From JBBSIN01 sp038232055 (GTDB lineage: Bacteria; Actinomycetota; Actinomycetes; JADGOV01), in contig JBBSIN010000004.1 of assembly GCA_038232055.1 (NCBI GenBank), positions 3,682 through 67,681 of the forward strand: a stretch of 64,000 nt of DNA, in the 5' to 3' direction. The notes below the pieces were generated by a model. The model was not told where the DNA came from. It was given only the letters and a program-made list of their open reading frames with translations, and did not search any database. Made by a program: the position numbers and the translations under genes. Shown here piece by piece: positions 17,418 to 25,739 of this stretch. Every line of letters begins with the position of its first letter. The stretch's first letter is position 1.

Positions 17418-18080
17418 CTATGCCCGGGGACGCAGGACGGCGAGCAGCGGGCGATGGTCGCTCGCCCGCCCGATGCCGGCGACCTCTGGCACGTCGCACG
17501 ACACCGTCGCGAGACCGGGATCCGCGAAGACGGCGTCGATACGTCGGCGCGGGGAGCGCGCCGGAGAGGTGAGCCCGCCGCCACAGTCCTGCAAACGCCG
17601 GGTGAGCATCGACCAGGCCGGCGCGCCCGGCTCCTCGTTGACGTCGCCGGCGAGCACGAGCGGCGCCGTGTAGCCGGCCAGTCGGTCGAGCACCTCGTCG
17701 GCGTGCCGGCGCCGCTCGGCCGCGTCGAGTCCGAGGTGCATCGACGCGACGGTGTACGGCGTACCGCCCACCTCCACGACCGCGATCGCGAGTCCCCGCT
17801 GGTGCAGCCCCGGCGACTTGGACAGCAGCACGTCACGGGTCTCCCGCACGCGCACCCGCACCGCAGCGAGCAGCAGCATGGCCCCGGCCGGTCGGCCGCC
17901 GGTGATGACCACCAGCCCCGACTCGCGGGCCAGCGCCGCGCACTTCGAGCGCCACCGGAGGAACCGCGGTGCTTCCTGGATACACACCACGTCGGGCGCG
18001 CAGGCGCGGATGATCCCCGCCACCGCCGCCTTGTCGTCGCGGAGCGAGCGGACGTTGTAGGACAGCAGCCGCAGGCTCAT
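17418..18080 (-). CDS. endonuclease/exonuclease/phosphatase-family protein
   Basis: A 220-residue member of the EEP superfamily. It carries the strand [12 protein letters not shown], the metal-binding Glu (VCIQEAPR), the catalytic block [11 protein letters not shown] and the terminal SDHRPLLA. It could cleave DNA, RNA or a phosphoester such as sphingomyelin or inositol phosphate; the sequence does not decide. No signal peptide is seen, so it is probably cytoplasmic. Its ATG overlaps the carbamate kinase stop by four bases (ATGA, 18077-18080). Confidence 0.85.
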   Translation of the reverse strand: MSLRLLSYNVRSLRDDKAAVAGIIRACAPDVVCIQEAPRFLRWRSKCAALARESGLVVITGGRPAGAMLLLAAVRVRVRETRDVLLSKSPGLHQRGLAIAVVEVGGTPYTVASMHLGLDAAERRRHADEVLDRLAGYTAPLVLAGDVNEEPGAPAWSMLTRRLQDCGGGLTSPARSPRRRIDAVFADPGLATVSCDVPEVAGIGRASDHRPLLAVLRPRA

Positions 18081-19012
18081 TCGGCGTGGATCTCCGTTCC
18101 CGCGTCGGCGAACACGGCGTCGGTGACCTGCTCGAGCGAGCCGATGACGGCGCGCTTACCGCCGGCCTCGACGAAGTCGCAGCAGGCGGCGACCTTCGGC
18201 CCCATGGAGCCCTCGGGAAACTCGCCGGCGGCCAGCAAGTCCCGAGCCGCGCCGACCGTCAGCCGGTCGAGCGACCGCGCGTCCGGTGTGCCGAAACCGA
18301 CCTGCACCTTGTCGACCTCGGTGAGGACGACCAGGGAGTCGGCCTCGATGAGCGTCGCCAGCCTGGCGGCGGTTCGGTCCTTGTCAACCACGGCCTCGAC
18401 TCCGCGCAGCTCGCCGTCGACCTCCACGACCGGCACGCCGCCGCCGCCGGCCGCGATGACGACGTGCCCGGCGGCGATGATCTGGAGCAGCGGCTCCTCC
18501 TCGACGAAGGAGACCGGAACCGGCGACGCGACAACGCGGCGCCAGCTGCCGCCGCTGACCTCCTGGAAGACGTAGCCCGTCTGGTGCGCGATGCGGTGCG
18601 CCACCGACTCGTCGTACGTCGGGCCTACCGGCTTGGTCGGCCGCCGGAACGCGGGATCGCGCCCGTCCACGACGACCTGGGTGACGAGGCACAGCGGACG
18701 CGTGTCGAGGCCGCGGCGGCGCAGCTCGGAGCCGAGTGCCTGCGCGAGCAGGTAACCGATCTGCCCCTGGCTCTGCGCGCCGCAGACGTCCATCGGCATC
18801 GGTGGCACGTGCTGCGCGGCGTACTCCTGCTGAAGCAGGATCCGACCGACCTGCGGCCCGTTGCCGTGGGTGAGTACCAGGCTGACGCCGCGCTCCACGA
18901 GGTCGGCGAGCAGCCGGCTCGTGCCGGCGAGGGCCGCCCGCATCTCCTCGGCCGTCCCGCTGCCCTTGGCGGGACTCAGCGCGTTGCCTCCCAGCGCCGC
19001 GACGACGCGCAC
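18077..19012 (-). CDS. arcC: carbamate kinase
   Basis: A 312-residue amino-acid-kinase family enzyme making ATP from carbamoyl phosphate and ADP. Diagnostic motifs are ALGGNALSPAKG at the N-terminus, LTHGNGPQVG, AAGGGGVPVVE and the lysine-containing VVDKDRTAARLA. GTG 19012 is preferred: it leads straight into the first beta strand, gives the usual length near 310, and has a GAGGGGG element upstream. No arginine deiminase or ornithine transcarbamylase gene is nearby, so it may serve purine, allantoin or agmatine breakdown encoded elsewhere. Confidence 0.92.
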   Translation of the reverse strand: MRVVAALGGNALSPAKGSGTAEEMRAALAGTSRLLADLVERGVSLVLTHGNGPQVGRILLQQEYAAQHVPPMPMDVCGAQSQGQIGYLLAQALGSELRRRGLDTRPLCLVTQVVVDGRDPAFRRPTKPVGPTYDESVAHRIAHQTGYVFQEVSGGSWRRVVASPVPVSFVEEEPLLQIIAAGHVVIAAGGGGVPVVEVDGELRGVEAVVDKDRTAARLATLIEADSLVVLTEVDKVQVGFGTPDARSLDRLTVGAARDLLAAGEFPEGSMGPKVAACCDFVEAGGKRAVIGSLEQVTDAVFADAGTEIHAE

Positions 19013-19115
19013 GCAACGACCCCCTCGTCCCGTCCTGGGCTCGAGCATCCGACGGCCTGGCGGCCCGGTGCCTCTGATCGTCGCACGAGGGAGGTGGGGC
19101 GACTTCCGAGTGGGC

Positions 19116-19174
19116 GGGTCGGCGCCGGCGGGGTCAGCGCCGGCGGGTCGGCGCCGGCGGAGTCAGCGCCGGCG
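19116..19174. repeat. four-copy ~15-bp tandem repeat over the glucokinase stop
   Basis: Four near-identical units (GGGTCGGCGCCGGCG; 15, 15, 14 and 15 bp, with G/A variation) run head to tail. The last covers the stop codon of the glucokinase gene, so part of its C-terminus is repeat-encoded. The GGCGCCGGC core is itself self-complementary. Probably slippage-prone GC-rich DNA. Confidence 0.8.
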
Positions 19175-20107
19175 GGCGAGGTCGGCCGCGCCGACGAGGC
19201 CGGCCCGCGGCCCGAGCTGCGCGACCTTGATCTCCGCCAGCGGACGGTGTCCACGGCCGGTGAGGCTGGCGGCGTACGCCGCCCTGGCCGGCCCCAGCAG
19301 CAACTCGCCCGCGTCGGAGACACCGCCGCCGACAACGAAGCAGCCCGGGTCGAGCGTCGCGGCGAGGTCGGCCAACCCCTGCCCGAGCCAGTTCCCGACC
19401 ACCGTGAAGCATTCGACGGCCGCCGGGTCACCTTCCTGCGCGGCTTTCGTGACCTCGGGACCGTTGATGCCGTCGGAGTCACCGCCGCCGAGCTCGAGCA
19501 GCCGGCCGCCGGCCGCGGGCGACGCGACCGCGCGTTCGCGTGCCTCCCGGACGCGGGCCCGTCCGCTTGCGTACTGCTCCCAGCAGCCCCGGTTGCCGCA
19601 GCCGCAGCGGTGGCCGTCGGGGACGACCCGCGTGTGGCCCATCTCGGCTCCGATGCCGAAGCGGCCGCGGTAGAGGTCGCCGCCGAGGACGATCCCGCCG
19701 CCGATCCCGGTGCCCACGGTGACGCAGACAAGGTGGGCGAAACCGCGGCCCGCGCCGTACCGGTACTCGGCCCACGCCATCGCGTTGGCGTCGTTCTCGA
19801 CGACAACCGGCAGGCCGGTACGACGGGACACCTTCTCGCGCAGCGGCTCGTCCCGCCAGGCCAGGTTGGGAGCGAAGAGCACCACTGAGCGGGTCTCGTC
19901 GATGAACCCGGCCGCCCCGACACCAACCGCGTCGACCTCGTGGCGCGACTGAAGGGCGACCACCAGCTCGGCGATCGCCGCCGCCGTCTCGTCCGGGGAC
20001 GTGCTGGGTGTCCGTCGCTGCACCACCTCGACGACCCGGCCACCCGCGTCGACGACGCCGGCCATGACCTTCGTGCCGCCGACGTCGACACCGATGGTGA
20101 AGCCCAC
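19163..20107 (-). CDS. glk: ROK-family glucokinase
   Basis: A 314-residue sugar kinase that phosphorylates glucose with ATP. It has the N-terminal phosphate loop GVDVGGTKVMAGVV, the substrate-binding ENDANAMAWAE and the ROK GTGIGGGIVLGG segment. The zinc site CGCGNRGCWEQ has all three cysteines. Actinobacterial ROK glucokinases also act in carbon catabolite control, as GlkA does in Streptomyces, a possible second role. The SRPBCC gene starts only 3 bp away upstream on the same strand. Confidence 0.93.
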   Translation of the reverse strand: MGFTIGVDVGGTKVMAGVVDAGGRVVEVVQRRTPSTSPDETAAAIAELVVALQSRHEVDAVGVGAAGFIDETRSVVLFAPNLAWRDEPLREKVSRRTGLPVVVENDANAMAWAEYRYGAGRGFAHLVCVTVGTGIGGGIVLGGDLYRGRFGIGAEMGHTRVVPDGHRCGCGNRGCWEQYASGRARVREARERAVASPAAGGRLLELGGGDSDGINGPEVTKAAQEGDPAAVECFTVVGNWLGQGLADLAATLDPGCFVVGGGVSDAGELLLGPARAAYAASLTGRGHRPLAEIKVAQLGPRAGLVGAADLARRR

Positions 20108-20110
20108 GCG

Positions 20111-20548
20111 TCAGCCGCCCGACTCCACGCGGTTCTTGAGACCCTTAAGAGCCGTGTCGATGATGACCTTCTGCGCCTTGCGCTTGAACATGCCGAGCAC
20201 CGGCATCACGAGGTCAACGGCCAGTTGGTAGGTCACGTGCGTGCCGGCGCCCGCCTCGGTGAGGGTGTAGCTGCCGTCCTGCGCCTTGAGTGCCTTGCTC
20301 CGGACGAGGTGCCAGCTGACCCGGTCGTCGCCGGACCAGTCGTAGGCGAGTACGTACTCGTCCTTGACGACGCCCGCGTCGAGGACGAACCGCACCTGCG
20401 AGGCTCGCCCGTCCACCCCGGTCTCGAGGATCTCGGCCTGCTTCACCAGGTCGACCCACTGCGGATACGACTCGAAGTCGGCGATCACGTCCATGATCTT
20501 CGACTTGTCCGCGCCGATCGTGATGCTGTCGCTCGCCTCATCGGCCAT
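20111..20548 (-). CDS. SRPBCC (START-like) family protein
   Basis: A 145-residue START/Bet v1-like protein with a hydrophobic ligand cavity. The pattern SITIGADKSKIMDVIADFESYPQW begins the fold and the C-terminal helix KAQKVIIDTALKGLKNRVE closes it. ATG 20548 with an upstream GGGAGCC element is preferred over longer frames that run into intergenic repeat. It occupies the position of Rv2185c next to fadD15 in mycobacteria, hinting at lipid or polyketide ligand handling. Confidence 0.85.
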   Translation of the reverse strand: MADEASDSITIGADKSKIMDVIADFESYPQWVDLVKQAEILETGVDGRASQVRFVLDAGVVKDEYVLAYDWSGDDRVSWHLVRSKALKAQDGSYTLTEAGAGTHVTYQLAVDLVMPVLGMFKRKAQKVIIDTALKGLKNRVESGG

Positions 20549-20680
20549 GCTCGGCTCCCTCGTGGTTCCGCATCCAGTGCCACGCAGCTGTCCCTCGTGC
20601 CGCCCGCCTGCCGTCGCGAGGCTACCGGCCCCGCCGCCAGGCCTCGCCACCCCAGCCGCGGCGCTCAAACCTCGACCGAA

Positions 20681-20767
20681 GATCGTCCGAGGGATCGTCG
20701 GAGGGACGATCATGCGGTTTTCGCAGGTCGCGCCGACAATCCTCCTCGGAGGATCACTCGGACCTTC
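20681..20767. repeat. dispersed 12-bp-unit foldback element, copy 1
   Basis: Two left units (GATCGTCCGAGG, GATCGTCGGAGG) at 20681-20704 are followed by GACGATCA and a mini-hairpin TGCG-GTTTT-CGCA. Then come GGTC and right-side units of opposite sense (TCGGAGGATCAC, TCGGACC) with 12-base spacing. The arms can pair through the GTCCGAG/CTCGGAC core. It lies between the start of the SRPBCC gene and the start of the fadD-type gene, possibly in the leader of either. Confidence 0.75.
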
Positions 20768-20820
20768 GGGTCAGCTACTGTCGCCTCTCGAAGGGGTAGG
20801 CCGACCGGTCTGGAGCCAGC

Positions 20821-22626
20821 GTGCGCGAGTTCACGACGCCGGCCTTGGTGACCCTCGGACCGCACGAGAACCTCACCGACATCGTGTTCCGCAACGCCGC
20901 CGAGCGCCCGGACGCGGTGTCTTTCTCCCGCAAGGTCGAGGGTCGCTGGACGGACGTGACGGCGCGCGAGTTCGCACAGGAGGTCACCGGCCTCGCCAAG
21001 GGCCTAGTCGCGGCGGACGTGCGGCCCGGCGACCGGGTGGGCCTTCTCGCCAAGACAAGATACGAGTGGACGTTGGCCGACTTCGCCATCCTCACGGCGG
21101 GTGCGGTCACCGTCCCGATCTACGAGACGTCGTCCGCGGAGCAGATCGCCTGGAACCTCGCCGACTCGCAGGCGGTGGCGGTCATCCTCGAAAACGACAA
21201 CCACCTGGCCACGTACGACGAAATCAGCAGCGACGTGCCCGGCGTACGCGCGGTGTGGCAGATCGACCGGGGAGACCTGGACGCACTGGCCCAGTCGGGA
21301 TCGGCCGTCGCCGACGAGGAGATCGCCCGCCGTCGAGGCGAGCTCTCCGGCGCCGCCCTGGCGACGATCCTCTACACGTCGGGCACCACCGGCCGGCCGA
21401 AGGGTTGCGAGCTCACGCACGGCAATCTGCTCTTCGACGCCGTCACGACGACGCGCGCTCTGGCCGAGGTGTTCGGGGAGGGCTCATCGACATTGCTCTT
21501 CCTTCCCCTGGCGCACGTCTTCGCCCGGGTGATCCAGTTCGGCACGGTGGTGAGCCGCGCCCGCCTCGGACACACCGCCGACGTCAAGAACCTGCTGCCG
21601 GACCTTGCGGCGTTTCGACCAACGTTCGTGCTGTCCGTCCCGCGGGTCTTCGAGAAGATCTACAACGGAGCGAAGACCACGGCGCAGGCCGCCGGCGCAG
21701 GCAAGGGCAAGCTCTTCGAACGAGCCGACGCCCTCGCCGTGCGCTACAGCCAGGCGCTCGACACCGGCCGGCCCGCTCCGCTCCTCACGGCACAGCACGC
21801 GCTGTTCGACAAGGTCGTCTACTCGAGGATTCGCCACGCCCTCGGCGGCCAGGTGCGATACGCCGTCTCCGGTGGCGCGCCGCTGGGCGCGCGGCTCGGG
21901 CACTTTTTTCGAGGCGCGGGTATCCCCGTGCTGGAGGGCTACGGTCTCAGCGAGACATCCGCCGGGACCACGCTCAACCTGCCCGACTCAATGCGGATCG
22001 GTACCGTCGGCCGGCCTCTTCCGGGCGTCACTGTGCGGATAGCCGACGACGGCGAGATCCTGGTGCAGGGTGACAGCGTCTTCCGCGGCTACTGGCGCAA
22101 CGACGCCGCGACCCGGGAGACCCTCGAGCCGGCCGGCTGGTTCCACACCGGCGACCTCGGGGAGCTCGACGACGATGGCTTCCTGCGCATCACCGGGCGC
22201 ACGAAGGAGATCATCGTCACCGCCGGTGGCAAGAACGTCTCACCGGCCGTACTCGAGGACTCCCTGCGCTCGCATCCGCTCGTCAGCCAGTGCATGGTGG
22301 TCGGCGACCAGCGGCCCTACGTCGGCGCGCTGATCACACTCGACGGGGAGGCGCTCGGTATCTGGAAGAAGGAGCATGCCAAGCCGCAGGATGCGACGGC
22401 TCGCGACCTTCGGGACGACCCGGACCTGCGGGCGACGATCGAGGCGGCCGTCGAATCGGCCAACCGGACCGTCAGCCGGGCAGAGGCGATTCGCGCGTTT
22501 CGGATCCTCGACGTGGACTTCACCGAGGAAGCCGGCCAGCTCACGCCCACCCTGAAGGTCAAGCGCACGGTAGTGGCGGCGGAGTTCGCGCCGGAGATCG
22601 ACGCCCTCTACGTCCAGGGCCGGTAG
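20821..22626 (+). CDS. fadD15: long-chain fatty-acid-CoA ligase (FadD15-like)
   Basis: A 601-residue ANL-superfamily adenylate-forming enzyme that activates fatty acids to acyl-CoA. The P-loop ILYTSGTTGRPKG, the GYGLSET motif, the hinge region (HTGDLGELDDDGFLRITGR) and the catalytic lysine region near the C-terminus are all intact. Length and motif wording match the FadD15/FACL subgroup of actinomycetes, and the neighbourhood (SRPBCC upstream, pimB' further on) matches Rv2187. Start GTG 20821 with a GGAG element seven bases before it. Confidence 0.93.
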   Translation: MREFTTPALVTLGPHENLTDIVFRNAAERPDAVSFSRKVEGRWTDVTAREFAQEVTGLAKGLVAADVRPGDRVGLLAKTRYEWTLADFAILTAGAVTVPIYETSSAEQIAWNLADSQAVAVILENDNHLATYDEISSDVPGVRAVWQIDRGDLDALAQSGSAVADEEIARRRGELSGAALATILYTSGTTGRPKGCELTHGNLLFDAVTTTRALAEVFGEGSSTLLFLPLAHVFARVIQFGTVVSRARLGHTADVKNLLPDLAAFRPTFVLSVPRVFEKIYNGAKTTAQAAGAGKGKLFERADALAVRYSQALDTGRPAPLLTAQHALFDKVVYSRIRHALGGQVRYAVSGGAPLGARLGHFFRGAGIPVLEGYGLSETSAGTTLNLPDSMRIGTVGRPLPGVTVRIADDGEILVQGDSVFRGYWRNDAATRETLEPAGWFHTGDLGELDDDGFLRITGRTKEIIVTAGGKNVSPAVLEDSLRSHPLVSQCMVVGDQRPYVGALITLDGEALGIWKKEHAKPQDATARDLRDDPDLRATIEAAVESANRTVSRAEAIRAFRILDVDFTEEAGQLTPTLKVKRTVVAAEFAPEIDALYVQGR

Positions 22627-22686
22627 CCGTCGCAGGCCGAGGTCGTCGGTTTCCGCGACGAGGTCATCCGTTCGCTACCCGACGAG

Positions 22687-22880
22687 CTATCGCAGCAGTC
22701 GAACTCGGACCGGAAGGTCCAGGTCTGCCCAGGCGCGATCCGCGGTGAGCGCCTCAGCGGGGGCGCTTCGGAGGGCGAGAGAAACCCCAGCGTCGCGGCG
22801 GGCGGCTCAGCGGCGACCGTTTCGGCGCCCGGTTCGTCGTGGACAAGCGCCAGGACGGCGGAAGCGTCGAGGACCGTCAC
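22687..22880 (-). pseudogene. vapC: vapC toxin remnant (PIN domain with internal deletion)
   Basis: The GTG at 22880 opens a PIN-domain N-terminus (MTVLDASAVLALVHDEPGA) containing the first metal-binding Asp. About 25 codons in, family similarity stops. A different frame then gives the normal VapC tail, [16 protein letters not shown], ending at a TAG (22687-22689). Compared with a normal length near 130 residues, roughly the middle half is missing and the reading frame has shifted. The product would lack the central acidic residues and should be inactive. Its start overlaps the antitoxin stop (GTGA), the normal vapBC layout. Confidence 0.8.
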
Positions 22881-23041
22881 TCGGCGGCCGCAGCAGCGCG
22901 ACGCTCAGCCAGCAGCTCGTCGACGAGGGAACGGGTCCTGGGGACCGGCGCGGCCAGGCCGCGCAGTTCAGCCGCGGCGTCCTGAGGTCGCTGGAGCACG
23001 AGCCTTGCACCGGCGAGATGCAGGACGAGCGTGGCATTCAT
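22877..23041 (-). CDS. vapB: VapB-like antitoxin, partner of the decayed vapC
   Basis: A 54-residue protein with the sequence style of actinobacterial antitoxins paired with PIN toxins (LVLQRPQDAAAELRGL, then SLVDELLAERR). ATG 23041 is chosen because the protein begins conventionally there; the longer frame upstream overlaps the mazE region. The stop overlaps the toxin start by the usual GTGA. With the toxin broken it may be a non-functional leftover, though it is still intact and could act on another VapC. Confidence 0.7.
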   Translation of the reverse strand: MNATLVLHLAGARLVLQRPQDAAAELRGLAAPVPRTRSLVDELLAERRAAAAAE

Positions 23042-23150
23042 GACCGGGGTGTGCCACCAACCGCGTTGGCGTGCCCGAGCCGGGACTCGTTCTGCATCAG
23101 TGGGAGCTTCATCAGTGGTGGGGGCGGTCCTACCGCGGTAGCATACAGGT

Positions 23151-23381
23151 ATGAAGCTCAGCGTGAGCCTGCCGGCGGAGGACGTGGCTCTCCTGGACGA
23201 GTACGCGCGCGAAACTGGCCTGCGGTCGCGCTCCACTGCCCTCCAACACGCGATCCGACTTCTCCGCCACGCGGATCTCGAGCAGGACTACGCCGCGGCA
23301 TGGGGCGAATGGGAATCATCGGGAGAGCGAGCGGTCTGGGAAGACACGCTCGCCGACGGGTCGACAGATGCTGCGAGGTGA
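23151..23381 (+). CDS. mazE: MazE-like ribbon-helix-helix antitoxin
   Basis: A 76-residue antitoxin. The N-terminal half is a ribbon-helix-helix DNA-binding fold (MKLSVSLPAEDVALLDEYA, then STALQHAIRLL). The C-terminal half is acidic and probably unfolded, wrapping the toxin (EQDYAAAWGEWESSGE). It overlaps the toxin gene by 14 bases and should repress its own promoter in the 23042-23150 gap, which it shares with the divergent vapB. Confidence 0.88.
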   Translation: MKLSVSLPAEDVALLDEYARETGLRSRSTALQHAIRLLRHADLEQDYAAAWGEWESSGERAVWEDTLADGSTDAAR

Positions 23382-23715
23382 GATTCGCCTGACGAACCTC
23401 GAGCCCACGCGGGGCAGCGAAGCGGACAAGCGTCGCCCCGCGGTCATCGTCAGCAATGACCGGGCTAACGCAACGGCCGCCCGACTGGGGCGAGGCGTGG
23501 TGACCGTGGTCCCAGTCACGAGCAACGTCGCTCGGGTCTTCCCCTTTCAGGCCTTGCTACCGGCCGGGCTGACCGGGCTGCGTGTCGACTCGAAGGCACA
23601 AGCCGAGCAGGTGCGGTCGGTAGCCGTCGAACGTCTCGGGCCTCCCCTGGGCCGGCTCCCGGCACACGTCATGGCCGAGGTGGACGAGGCCCTCCGATTG
23701 CACCTTCAGCTGTAG
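23368..23715 (+). CDS. mazF: MazF/PemK-family mRNA interferase toxin
   Basis: A 115-residue MazF-fold toxin, full length. Typical features are the first strand with GEIRLTNLEPTRGSEADKRRPAVIVSND and the VTVVPVTSN strand. The conserved substrate-binding segment LRVDSKAQAEQVRSVAVERL follows. It is an endoribonuclease that cuts single-stranded RNA at short motifs, neutralised by the antitoxin encoded just upstream. Nothing in the sequence suggests inactivation. Confidence 0.9.
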   Translation: MLRGEIRLTNLEPTRGSEADKRRPAVIVSNDRANATAARLGRGVVTVVPVTSNVARVFPFQALLPAGLTGLRVDSKAQAEQVRSVAVERLGPPLGRLPAHVMAEVDEALRLHLQL

Positions 23716-23820
23716 CGTCGTGCCGGCGATGACGAGCGGCACCCTCCACAGCTGGGCCGCGGCCGCGTGCTTCAGCGGCTCGAGATGACGCTCAACGGTC
23801 AGCAGGGCCTGCACCTGGGA

Positions 23821-24312
23821 ATGAACTGCTGTCCGAGTTGCGGACTGGCCGCGGTCGACACCGGCGGCCCACGGCCGGCCGAACACGCGGCCTCGGCGGC
23901 GTGTTTCGACCGGTACGGCCAGCTGCTAGCCCGCTCCTACAGCAACGCCGCGTACCGATCGGCCCATCAGTTGGTCGTCGACGCCTACGCCGCGCAGCAC
24001 GCGGGCGGAACCAGTCGTCGCCAAGTGCAAACCGTCGCGCTGTGCCTGATGACGCTATGCCTGTTCGTCGAGGACGGGGTCGACCCGCGAAACGGCCCGC
24101 GGCTGCACCAGCTCATGGTCCAGCACCGGCCAGCCTTCACCTGGTTGCAGCCGCCGCCTCAGCGCGACCTGCTCACCGTCGCCGACGTGCTGGGCGCCGC
24201 GGACGCCGCTGAGCATCAGCGGCTCGTCCGCGACTGGGCACATCAGGTCTGGCAGGCATGGCAGCCTCACCACCTCACCGTCCGGCAGTGGCACCGGCAA
24301 GCGCTGCCCTGA
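23821..24312 (+). CDS. DUF5946-family protein
   Basis: A 163-residue protein starting MNCCPSCGLAAVDTGGP. It contains the zinc-binding-looking CPSCG, an AACFDRYGQLLAR block and VVDAYAAQHAGG, all marks of DUF5946. The family has no known function. In-frame ATG 23785 and GTG 23767 would add a short tail; I prefer 23821 because conservation starts there. It lies just after mazEF and before a foldback repeat, in a segment that appears inserted relative to mycobacteria. Confidence 0.7.
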   Translation: MNCCPSCGLAAVDTGGPRPAEHAASAACFDRYGQLLARSYSNAAYRSAHQLVVDAYAAQHAGGTSRRQVQTVALCLMTLCLFVEDGVDPRNGPRLHQLMVQHRPAFTWLQPPPQRDLLTVADVLGAADAAEHQRLVRDWAHQVWQAWQPHHLTVRQWHRQALP

Positions 24313-24366
24313 AGCGACTCCGCCGATTCGTCGGGCCGGCCGGCCTCAGCAATCTCTGCACGGGGT

Positions 24367-24453
24367 GATCGTCGGAGGAATCGTCCGAGGAAAGCTTGGC
24401 TGCCCACCTGCGGAAACGGGCTGGCAGCCGCTCGGACGATCCCTCGGGCGACC
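24367..24453. repeat. dispersed 12-bp-unit foldback element, copy 2
   Basis: Left units GATCGTCGGAGG and AATCGTCCGAGG (24367-24390) pair with CTCGGACGATC and CCTCGGGCGACC (24431-24453); 19 of 23 positions match when one arm is reversed and complemented. An inner perfect 7-bp stem (GGCTGCC/GGCAGCC, 24398-24429) closes the loop. It sits just before the histidine kinase start and begins with the same CGGGGTGATCGTC flank as copy 3. Confidence 0.75.
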
Positions 24454-24503
24454 TTGCCGGTGCGCCGGTTGTCCGCCTCCGACCGGTCGTGCGACGCTGG
24501 TGC

Positions 24504-25739
24504 GTGAACACTCCGGGACCGGATGAACCGTACGCAGCGGCGTACCGCCGGCTCTCCGAGCCGAGTACGCCGGCCCGGCAGCTCTCCACCGACCCGGACG
24601 CCGCCTCGATCGCGGCCGAGTTGCTTCGCACCCTGGCGCGGGTGGCGCCGTACGACGGCGGCGCTGTGCTCGTCGCCGGCCCGGGCGCGGGGCTGCACGA
24701 GCTCGCAGTGCTATCCCCCGGCGGCGGCGGCAGCGGAAAGGCGCCGGCCGGGCAATGGGACGTCGGGCTGGCGTCCCAGACCGCGATCGCCGACGCGTGG
24801 CGCACGGAGCAGGTGCAGGTACGCGACCGCCAGCACCAGATGCAGGGACAGCGGCAGGGGCCTCGCCGTGGCAGTGCACTCGTCCTGCCGCTGCGCGTCG
24901 GTCCCCGGACCGTCGGACTGGTCGCGGTCGAGACCGGGCGTAGTCGCGCATACCCGCCCGTCGTGGTGACAGCAGCCGAAGCCGCGGCCCACGACCTGGC
25001 GCTGCGCCTGGACACGGCCCTGATCGTCGACGAGGTCCGCACGCTGGCCACCACCGAGGAGCGGCGACGGCTGGGCCGAGAGATCCACGATGGCGTCGCC
25101 CAGGATCTGGCCTCGCTGGGTTACGCGCTCGACGAGCTGGTCGCCGACGTCGAGGGCGGCGACAGCGCCCTGCTTGCCGGGTTGTGCCGAATCCGCGAAG
25201 AGCTCTCCGGCGTGCTCCGGGAGGTGCGGCAGTCCATCTCCGACCTTCGTACCTCGATCGACGAGCATGGCGGGTTGGGTGGCGCCGTCGCTGAGTACGC
25301 CCGCGGCGTGGGCACGACCGCGCCGTTCCGCGTGCACCTGCGCCTCGACGGGACGACCGCACGGCTTCCCGCGGGCGCCGAGGCCGAGCTGCTCCGGATC
25401 GCCCAGGAGGCGATCACGAATGTGCGTAAGCACGCGCGAGCCAGCAACCTGTGGGTCACCTGTCTCGTCACCCCGCCGTCGGCGCTGCTGCGCATCGAAG
25501 ACGACGGCGCCGGGCTGCCCCCTGGTGCGCGCCCGGGCAGCTACGGCCTCGAAATTATGAAAGAGCGTGCCCAACGGCTCAGTGCGTCGTTATCCGTACG
25601 GGAGCGGGAGCCGAACGGCACCCTCGTGGAGGTCACCCTCGGCCACCCGGCCGGGGAGCCCGTCACGGGACGCTCCAGCGGGGACAGGCGACGGGAGAAG
25701 CATGCCCACGAAGGAGCCGACCAGCGTCCTGCTGGTTGA
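24504..25739 (+). CDS. GAF-domain sensor histidine kinase (NarX/DegS type)
   Basis: A 411-residue soluble sensor kinase. Residues about 30-170 form a GAF-like sensory domain. The HisKA_3 dimerisation region carries the phospho-acceptor His195 (RLGREIHDGVAQDL). A HATPase domain follows with the N box (EAITNVRKHA) and G box (EDDGAGLPPG). No transmembrane helix is seen, so the signal is cytoplasmic. GTG 24504 is preferred: a longer frame would have to read through the foldback repeat. It overlaps the response regulator gene by 38 bp, so the two form a two-component system. Confidence 0.9.
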   Translation: MNTPGPDEPYAAAYRRLSEPSTPARQLSTDPDAASIAAELLRTLARVAPYDGGAVLVAGPGAGLHELAVLSPGGGGSGKAPAGQWDVGLASQTAIADAWRTEQVQVRDRQHQMQGQRQGPRRGSALVLPLRVGPRTVGLVAVETGRSRAYPPVVVTAAEAAAHDLALRLDTALIVDEVRTLATTEERRRLGREIHDGVAQDLASLGYALDELVADVEGGDSALLAGLCRIREELSGVLREVRQSISDLRTSIDEHGGLGGAVAEYARGVGTTAPFRVHLRLDGTTARLPAGAEAELLRIAQEAITNVRKHARASNLWVTCLVTPPSALLRIEDDGAGLPPGARPGSYGLEIMKERAQRLSASLSVREREPNGTLVEVTLGHPAGEPVTGRSSGDRRREKHAHEGADQRPAG

